DNA of 10,153 nucleotides, from contig URIX01000054.1 in assembly GCA_900547975.1 (NCBI GenBank), forward strand, positions 1 to 10,153, given 5' to 3'. A model generated the notes under the pieces. That model worked only from the letters and a program-made list of their open reading frames with translations. It was not told the origin of the DNA and made no database searches. This stretch comes from an uncultured Eubacteriales bacterium (lineage in GTDB: Bacteria; Bacillota; Clostridia; Christensenellales; CAG-917). This document shows, one piece after another, positions 5,994 to 10,153 of the stretch (position 1 is its first letter; each line of letters begins with the position of its first letter). Position numbers and translations under genes: made by a program.

Positions 5994-7043
5994 TCACGCC
6001 ATCAGGTCGCCCGCCGTTCTGGAATAGAGTTGCACGTCGCGAATGTTGCCTATGCCCGTGACGTACATAAGGATACGTTCGAGTCCGAGTCCGAATCCGC
6101 TGTGAGGCACCGTGCCGTACTTTCTCAAATCCATATAGCCGGTGTAGTCGTCAAGGTTCATACCTCTTTCGACCATCGCTTGTTTGAGTTTGTCGTAATC
6201 GGCTTCTCTTTCGCTGCAACCGATGATTTCGCCAACGCCCGGCACCAAAAGGTCGGTTGCCGCAACGGTGAGCCCGTCGTCGTTTTGCTTCATATAGAAG
6301 GATTTTATCTTCTTGGGATAGTTGATGACGAAAACGGGTTTGTTGAACACCTTTTCGGTGATATATCTCTCGTGTTCGCTTTGAAGGTCGAGACCCCACT
6401 CGACGGGATATGCAAATTCGACTTTGCTTTCTTTGAGAATGTCGATTGCCTTCGAGTAGTCGAGCACCACGAAGTCGCTGTCCACGACGTGTTGAAGTTT
6501 GTCTTTAAGACCGGGTTCAAACGCCTTTTCAAAGAATGCGATTTCGTCGGGACATTCGTCAATCACCGCTTTGATGACGTATTTTATCATCCTCGTTGCA
6601 ATCTCGATGATGTCGGGAAGTTTTGCAAACGCAACTTCGGGTTCGACTTGCCAGAACTCTGCCGCGTGACGGGGCGTGTTGCTGTTTTCCGCTCTGAACG
6701 TAGGTCCGAACGTGTAAATCTTGCCCATAGCCATTGCCGCGACTTCGCCCTCGAGTTGTCCGCTGACGGTGAGTCCCGCTTTTCTCTTGAAGAAGTCGTT
6801 TGCGATGTATTCCGCCTCGTCCTTTGCAAGTTTTGCGTCGTTGTAGTTTTGAGTGGTCACTCTGAAAATCTCGCCTGCGCCCTCGCAGTCGCTGCCCGTG
6901 ATAATCGGGGTGTGAACGTAGGTGTAGCCGTTTTCTTGGAAGAAACGATGGATTGCGAAACTGAGTTTAGAGCGCACGCGAAGCATTGCGTTCATAGTGT
7001 TGGTTCTCGGACGCAAATGCGGAATGGTACGCAAAAATTCCAT
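5994..7043 (-). CDS. asnS: Asparaginyl-tRNA synthetase, catalytic-domain fragment
   Basis: This 349-residue open frame follows the internal TGA; its first ATG is codon 115 of the whole gene. It holds the whole class II core: the motif 1 region (TPIITGSDCEGAGEIFRVTT, 45-64), motif 2 (FRAENSNTPRHAAEFWQVEPE, 116-136) and motif 3 (GFGLGLER, 316-323). The end reads IRDVQLYSRTAG, where most bacterial AsnRS have IRDVIPFPRTPG, so this enzyme is somewhat divergent. Only a weak AAGAAG lies upstream of the ATG, and initiation there would omit the YPLQKK hinge. A separate active polypeptide is therefore possible but not well supported. Confidence 0.8.
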   Translation of the reverse strand: MEFLRTIPHLRPRTNTMNAMLRVRSKLSFAIHRFFQENGYTYVHTPIITGSDCEGAGEIFRVTTQNYNDAKLAKDEAEYIANDFFKRKAGLTVSGQLEGEVAAMAMGKIYTFGPTFRAENSNTPRHAAEFWQVEPEVAFAKLPDIIEIATRMIKYVIKAVIDECPDEIAFFEKAFEPGLKDKLQHVVDSDFVVLDYSKAIDILKESKVEFAYPVEWGLDLQSEHERYITEKVFNKPVFVINYPKKIKSFYMKQNDDGLTVAATDLLVPGVGEIIGCSEREADYDKLKQAMVERGMNLDDYTGYMDLRKYGTVPHSGFGLGLERILMYVTGIGNIRDVQLYSRTAGDLMA

Positions 7044-7079
7044 CGTGTGATACTTCTTTTGAAGGGGATAATCCGCGGG

Positions 7080-7385
7080 TCAATCGCCCAAAAGTTCCAC
7101 GTTCCCCGCGTTGATTTCAAATTCGCCTTCTTTCATAGCGGCAACCACTTCGCCGTCGCATACGACGGACACGCCGTTTTTCATAACCGCCGAAAGTGTG
7201 TTTTGGTCAAACTTGTTTTTGTCTATGACGATTTGCAAGTGTTTGAGCGACGTGCCGTCGTTGAGTGCCAAAAACGCCATGGTTTTGCTGTCGCGCGCAG
7301 TGCGAACCCAGCCCGCCACCGTGACGTGCTTGCCTTGATATGCCGCGCCGTTTTTTAAAATTTCGGAAATGTCAATGTTTTGCAT
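7080..7385 (-). CDS. asnS: Asparaginyl-tRNA synthetase, N-terminal anticodon-binding fragment
   Basis: A 101-residue product ending at the internal TGA. It is a complete OB-fold: GKHVTVAGWVRTARDSKTMAFLALNDGT (18-45) is the typical AsnRS start, and it ends at VELLGD, where the domain normally ends. The start ATG has GAGGT 5 bases upstream. Alone it could bind tRNA but not aminoacylate. Because the stop falls exactly at the domain border, a stand-alone folded domain is plausible. Confidence 0.8.
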   Translation of the reverse strand: MQNIDISEILKNGAAYQGKHVTVAGWVRTARDSKTMAFLALNDGTSLKHLQIVIDKNKFDQNTLSAVMKNGVSVVCDGEVVAAMKEGEFEINAGNVELLGD

Positions 7386-7408
7386 AAGTTACCTCATTAT
7401 GTTTAATA

Positions 7409-7437
7409 ATTATATAAGTCAAAAACTTATTTGTAAA
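7409..7437 (-). promoter_or_regulatory. asnS promoter
   Basis: On the minus strand TTTACA (7437-7432) and TATAAT (7414-7409) are separated by 17 bp, a near-consensus housekeeping promoter. Start of transcription is predicted near 7402, leaving a leader of about 17 bases that contains the GAGGT ribosome site. This is too short for a T-box leader. Confidence 0.75.
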
Positions 7438-7506
7438 GTAAATTTCGCGCGTTTGTGCGCGCGCAAAGTCAAAAGCGCGATTTTTGACAATCCGAGCAGC
7501 CCCCGA

Positions 7507-7535
7507 TTGACTGTTCGAGGCAAGCATTATATAAT
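7507..7535 (+). promoter_or_regulatory. trxB promoter
   Basis: TTGACT (7507-7512) and TATAAT (7530-7535) are 17 bp apart, close to the housekeeping consensus. The predicted start is near 7542, giving a leader of about 12 bases that begins almost at the ribosome site GAGGTGA (7543-7549), 4 bases before the ATG. The short leader leaves no room for a riboswitch. Confidence 0.8.
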
Positions 7536-7553
7536 ACTTTTCGAGGTGAAACT

Positions 7554-8453
7554 ATGTACGACACAATCATAATCGGCGCAGGTCCGGCAGGTCTTTCGGC
7601 AGGAATATACGCCCGCCGCGGCGGACTTACAACCGTTATAATCGAAAAGCAAAGCGTAGGCGGACAAGCACAGACCGCCGCAGACATTCAAAACTACCCC
7701 GGCATTCCCTCGACGAGCGGATTCGACCTTTGTTATGCGATGATGAATCAATGCACGGCTTTCGGCGCGGATTTCGTTTTCGATACGATTTCGCAAATAA
7801 ATCTTGTCGGCGAAGTCAAAAAAGTCACGCTGGCAAACGGCACCGAAATCGAGGGCAAAACCGTGATTATCGCAAGCGGCGCGAGCGCGAGAAAATTAGG
7901 CGTTAAAAACGAAAACGAATTTATCGGCAGAGGCGTAAGTTATTGCGCAACTTGCGACGGTGCGTTTTTCAAGGGCAAAACGGTTGCCGTGATAGGCGGC
8001 GGAAACACTGCGGCGGAAGACGCTCTCTATCTCGAAAAACTTGCAAAAAAAGTGTATCTCGTGCATAGGCGCGACGCGCTTCGCGCAGACAAAATCCTTT
8101 GCGACAGACTTGAAAAAAGCGGCGTTTCCGTAATTTGGGACAGCGTTGTAGAAAGTTTGTCGGGCGAAGACAAAATCGCACAAGTGACACTTAAAAATGT
8201 CAAAAACGACACTTTAACACCGCTTTCGGTTGACGGCGTGTTCGTTGCAATCGGCGAGATTCCCAACTCGCAACTCTTTGACGGCGTTGAAAAAACGCCT
8301 TCGGGATATATCGTCACAAACGACGTTATGCGCACAAGTATAGACGGCGTATACGCCGTAGGCGACGTAAGAGAAAAGTCGCTTCGCCAAGTCGTCACGG
8401 CGTGCGCGGACGGCGCAATCGCCGCCGACGATATAATAAAATCTTTGGCGTGA
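7554..8453 (+). CDS. trxB: Thioredoxin reductase
   Basis: A 299-residue flavoenzyme of the low-molecular-weight bacterial type that passes electrons from NADPH through FAD and a redox disulfide to thioredoxin. The FAD-binding GAGPAG is at 8-13, and GGQAQTAADIQNYPG (36-50) is the usual FAD-domain segment. The redox-active CATC lies at 131-134. The NADPH-binding domain has GGGNTAAE (148-155) and HRRDALRA (171-178), the latter being the 2'-phosphate-binding type that favours NADPH over NADH. The second FAD motif is VYAVGD (266-271), followed by RQVVTACADG (278-287). Length is close to the family norm (about 305-320). It has its own promoter and a strong terminator after it, so it is probably transcribed alone. 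Thioredoxin itself is not in the window. It stops with TGA. Confidence 0.96.
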   Translation: MYDTIIIGAGPAGLSAGIYARRGGLTTVIIEKQSVGGQAQTAADIQNYPGIPSTSGFDLCYAMMNQCTAFGADFVFDTISQINLVGEVKKVTLANGTEIEGKTVIIASGASARKLGVKNENEFIGRGVSYCATCDGAFFKGKTVAVIGGGNTAAEDALYLEKLAKKVYLVHRRDALRADKILCDRLEKSGVSVIWDSVVESLSGEDKIAQVTLKNVKNDTLTPLSVDGVFVAIGEIPNSQLFDGVEKTPSGYIVTNDVMRTSIDGVYAVGDVREKSLRQVVTACADGAIAADDIIKSLA

Positions 8454-8481
8454 TTTTCTGAATTTCAATAGATTTTTTATT

Positions 8482-8512
8482 GCGGTTTTTTGCCAAAAAA
8501 ACCGCTTTTTTT
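8482..8512 (+). terminator. Intrinsic terminator of trxB
   Basis: Stem GCGGTTTTTT (8482-8491) pairs with AAAAAACCGC (8496-8505) across a 4-base loop and is followed by seven T (8506-8512). This is a textbook Rho-independent terminator, 28 bases after the trxB stop. The reverse strand lacks a T tract, so it works in one direction only. Confidence 0.9.
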
Positions 8513-8547
8513 ACCTTTTATTCTTATCCGTAGCGAAAGCGTTTTCA

Positions 8548-8553
8548 TATACT
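8548..8553 (+). promoter_or_regulatory. Candidate glmM -10 element placed for a leaderless transcript
   Basis: TATACT lies 7 bases before the glmM ATG, so transcription would begin at or next to the start codon. There is no clear -35 (TTATCC at 8524-8529 is the best, 18 bp away) and no Shine-Dalgarno site between the terminator and the ATG. The alternative is a weak promoter further up or readthrough from trxB. Confidence 0.35.
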
Positions 8554-8560
8554 GAATACT

Positions 8561-9913
8561 ATGCAATACTTTGGTACGGACGGCATAAGACAAAGAGCCG
8601 ATTATCTTTTAAGCAATCAGATTCCTTTCCTTTTGGGGAAAGCGCTTTCTCAATCGGGCGCGAAAGTTATCGTCGCTCGGGACGTGAGGACACACTCGAA
8701 AGACATAGAAAAACAGTTGTGCAAAGGCTTGCTCGAGGGCACGGCGCAAATCTGGCTTGCGGGCGTTTTGCCCACCCCTGCGCTTGCCTACACCGCTCAA
8801 ACTCAGAAAGCGGATTATGCGGTTATGATAACCGCATCGCACAACGCCCCCGAATTTAACGGACTTAAAGTGTTCGGAAAAAACGGACGGAAACTGTCAA
8901 AAGAGGAAGAACTTGCGCTTGACGACAAACTTTGCAAAATAAGGGATAATCCAACGCCGCCCGTATCGCTCGTAGACGTATGCGCCGACGCATTGACCGA
9001 AGACGAGCAGTTGAGCGAATTGCACATCACGATTTCGCAACAAAATCATAGAGTAAGAATCGTCGACGGCGCGGAATTTTTGTATGCGAAACACGTCAAA
9101 TCTATGTTCCCTCGCTTCGACGGCGTAAAGGTGCGCATCGATTGCGCGTACGGTTGCTTCGCAACGCTTGCCCCTGCGATATTCTTGTCGCTCGGCGCGG
9201 TCGTTTGCGCAGAACATAACGTCCGCGACGGCGAAAAAGTCAACGTCGATTGCGGCTCGACGCATATTGCGAAATTCGCGCAAAGAGTGGACAAAGGCGA
9301 AATAGGTTTTGCTTTCGACGGCGACGGCGACAGAGTTATTGCGGTTGTCGGCGGCAAAGTTTACGACGGCGACGCTATGCTTCTTGCCTTGTCCACCCTC
9401 TACCGGTTGCAAGGAAAACTCAAAAAACGCTTTATCGTCGGCACCGTTTTGTCGAACACAAAACTTCAACGCGAACTTGCATATCAAAACATCGCGCTAA
9501 TTCGCACAGACGTCGGCGACAAAAACATACTCGACGCACTCAACGCAAACGGTTGCCTTTTGGGCGGCGAAAAGAGCGGACATATTATTATGCTCGACAG
9601 AACCGGCACAGGCGACGGACTTGTCACCGCCCTCACCCTGCTCGAAGTGAAACGCACCGTCGGAAGTCTGCCGAAGTTTACGCCCTACCCAATGCTCGAG
9701 ATGAACGTCACAACCGACACCCCGAAAGAAACGCTTGCAAGCGACGAGTTTCAAGAAAAGATAGCCGAAGCAAACGCACTGTACGCCAAATCGGGAAGAT
9801 TGATAGTCCGTCCCAGCGGCACAGAACCTTACATCCGCATAACTTACGAATGTTTTTCATCCTCGCCCAACGCCATCTTCACCGGCATAAAGCAAATTTT
9901 TGATAACGATTAG
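8561..9913 (+). CDS. glmM: Phosphoglucosamine mutase
   Basis: A 450-residue alpha-D-phosphohexomutase that converts glucosamine 6-phosphate to glucosamine 1-phosphate, the step before GlmU on the way to UDP-GlcNAc and peptidoglycan. The N-terminal substrate motif FGTDGIR (4-10) is the GlmM signature. The phosphoserine loop TASHN (91-95) holds catalytic Ser93, the magnesium site is DGDGDR (253-258), the sugar-binding loop is GGEKSGH (335-341) and the phosphate-binding loop RPSGTEP (417-423). All four domains are present and the length is normal. Two details differ from most GlmM: SHNAPEFNG instead of SHNPxxxNG after the catalytic Ser, and GIRQRA instead of GIRGxA. The start is certain because the conserved motif begins at once, yet there is no ribosome site. 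It is not next to glmS or a cyclic-di-AMP cyclase gene here. A related phosphohexomutase is the main alternative, less likely given the motifs. Confidence 0.92.
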   Translation: MQYFGTDGIRQRADYLLSNQIPFLLGKALSQSGAKVIVARDVRTHSKDIEKQLCKGLLEGTAQIWLAGVLPTPALAYTAQTQKADYAVMITASHNAPEFNGLKVFGKNGRKLSKEEELALDDKLCKIRDNPTPPVSLVDVCADALTEDEQLSELHITISQQNHRVRIVDGAEFLYAKHVKSMFPRFDGVKVRIDCAYGCFATLAPAIFLSLGAVVCAEHNVRDGEKVNVDCGSTHIAKFAQRVDKGEIGFAFDGDGDRVIAVVGGKVYDGDAMLLALSTLYRLQGKLKKRFIVGTVLSNTKLQRELAYQNIALIRTDVGDKNILDALNANGCLLGGEKSGHIIMLDRTGTGDGLVTALTLLEVKRTVGSLPKFTPYPMLEMNVTTDTPKETLASDEFQEKIAEANALYAKSGRLIVRPSGTEPYIRITYECFSSSPNAIFTGIKQIFDND

Positions 9914-10153
9914 CGGATATTTGCTTGTCGTCTATTCAAGGCGCACTTATTAACGGTATGTGCTAATTTGTAGGCGGAATTGGAATCGCAAGGCGATGAC
10001 CGTAGCGAGCGTCGAGCTTGACGATTTGTACGAGAATGCGTGGCATTCTGTTGCGAAGCCGTCACGCAGGCGAAGTGGCACAAGAAGAGAAATGTCCCTA
10101 TCTATGCGAGCACCGAGTGTTGCCCCACGCGGAGCGGACGTCGTGGGTTCCCT
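9914..10153. other. Gene-free region after glmM with hairpins
   Basis: No gene is supported. A 7-bp hairpin with 3-base loop lies at 10033-10049, enclosed by a weaker pairing of TGACG (10019-10023) with CGTCA (10060-10064). I see no clear intrinsic terminator for glmM. The region ends with the right copy of the 38-bp repeat and therefore probably continues as repeat past the window edge. Confidence 0.6.
10116..10153. repeat. Right copy of the 38-bp dispersed hairpin repeat
   Basis: Matches 144-181 at 36 of 38 positions in direct orientation, including the 6-bp stem CCCACG (10124-10129) with CGTGGG (10142-10147). It is cut by the end of the window. A related module, TGCGAAGC to AGTGGCAC, lies upstream at 10052-10081, as it does at 26-56 on the left; the gap between modules is 34 bp here and 87 bp there. 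Confidence 0.75.

Larger units (their letters stand above)
5994..7385 (-). pseudogene. asnS: asnS (asparaginyl-tRNA synthetase) interrupted by an in-frame TGA
   Basis: Read as one unit this is a 463-codon asparaginyl-tRNA synthetase, the normal bacterial length, which charges tRNA-Asn with asparagine. Codon 102 is TGA (7082-7080). Both sides are in the same frame, with no frameshift and no missing sequence. After the stop the frame continues with PADYPLQKK, the conserved hinge just before the class II core. Upstream is the OB-fold anticodon-binding domain; downstream is a complete catalytic domain. A good ribosome site (GAGGT) and promoter precede it, so expression signals look intact. TGA also ends this gene and trxB, and no other gene here has an internal TGA, so a general change of code is unlikely. 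Explanations: recent nonsense mutation, sequencing error, stop readthrough, or two separate polypeptides. Confidence 0.85.

Noticed and set aside
7080..7082. Selenocysteine or genome-wide reassignment of TGA
   Set aside because: No SECIS-like hairpin with a proper apical loop follows the TGA, AsnRS is not a known selenoprotein, TGG is used for Trp, other genes have no internal TGA, and trxB and asnS end with TGA at the normal family end.
5958..7358. Long open frame on the plus strand opposite asnS (466 codons)
   Set aside because: It is the antisense shadow of asnS: no family motifs, no ribosome site, and low-complexity composition from codon bias of the true gene. The same holds for the 483-codon plus-strand frame at 2668-4119 opposite aspS.
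7446..7478. GC-rich alternating stretch between asnS and trxB as an operator
   Set aside because: It holds several overlapping CGCG/GCGC palindromes that can pair in many ways. None is a clear operator and simple sequence composition explains them.
7484..7489. Perfect TTGACA upstream of trxB as an alternative -35
   Set aside because: No -10 lies 16-18 bases downstream; the TTGACT/TATAAT pair with a 17-bp spacer fits much better.

Overview
The window looks like a chromosomal stretch from a Bacillota (Clostridia-like) bacterium, probably an uncultured one. This is inferred from the gene set (AsnA with AsnRS, a small Cys-anchored lipoprotein, TrxB, GlmM), from Gram-positive-style Shine-Dalgarno sites before several genes, and from consensus -35/-10 promoters. 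Nothing in the sequence fixes the genus. There is no phage, insertion sequence, CRISPR array, tRNA or rRNA.

Layout. Positions 1-610 have no credible gene; they hold many inverted repeats and degenerate direct repeats. On the minus strand, read from right to left, come asnS (7385-5994), a 405-bp repeat-filled gap, then a compact probable operon: asnA (5588-4578), aspS (4545-2791), a lipoprotein gene (2753-1368) and a short-chain dehydrogenase/reductase (1333-611). A 168-bp divergent promoter region (7386-7553) separates asnS from trxB on the plus strand (7554-8453). After a strong intrinsic terminator (8482-8512) comes glmM (8561-9913). Positions 9914-10153 are again gene-free and end inside a second copy of a repeat found at 144-181.

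The minus-strand genes form an aspartate/asparagine unit: AsnA makes asparagine from aspartate, AsnRS charges tRNA-Asn and AspRS charges tRNA-Asp. The lipoprotein and reductase are co-directional passengers with no evident link to that job. TrxB supports thiol-redox balance and GlmM supports peptidoglycan precursor synthesis; both are ordinary housekeeping genes.

The most notable observation is that asnS carries an in-frame TGA at codon 102, exactly between its anticodon-binding domain and its catalytic domain, with the rest of a normal 463-codon gene intact. The neighbouring AspRS has the Leu signature of a discriminating enzyme, which suggests the cell cannot easily do without AsnRS. Other points of interest are an array of hairpins separated by a constant ATTTCAC spacer upstream of asnA, composite repeats shared by both ends of the window, a 63-nt nested stem structure downstream of the reductase, and a possibly leaderless glmM. 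I found no convincing new multi-gene system.
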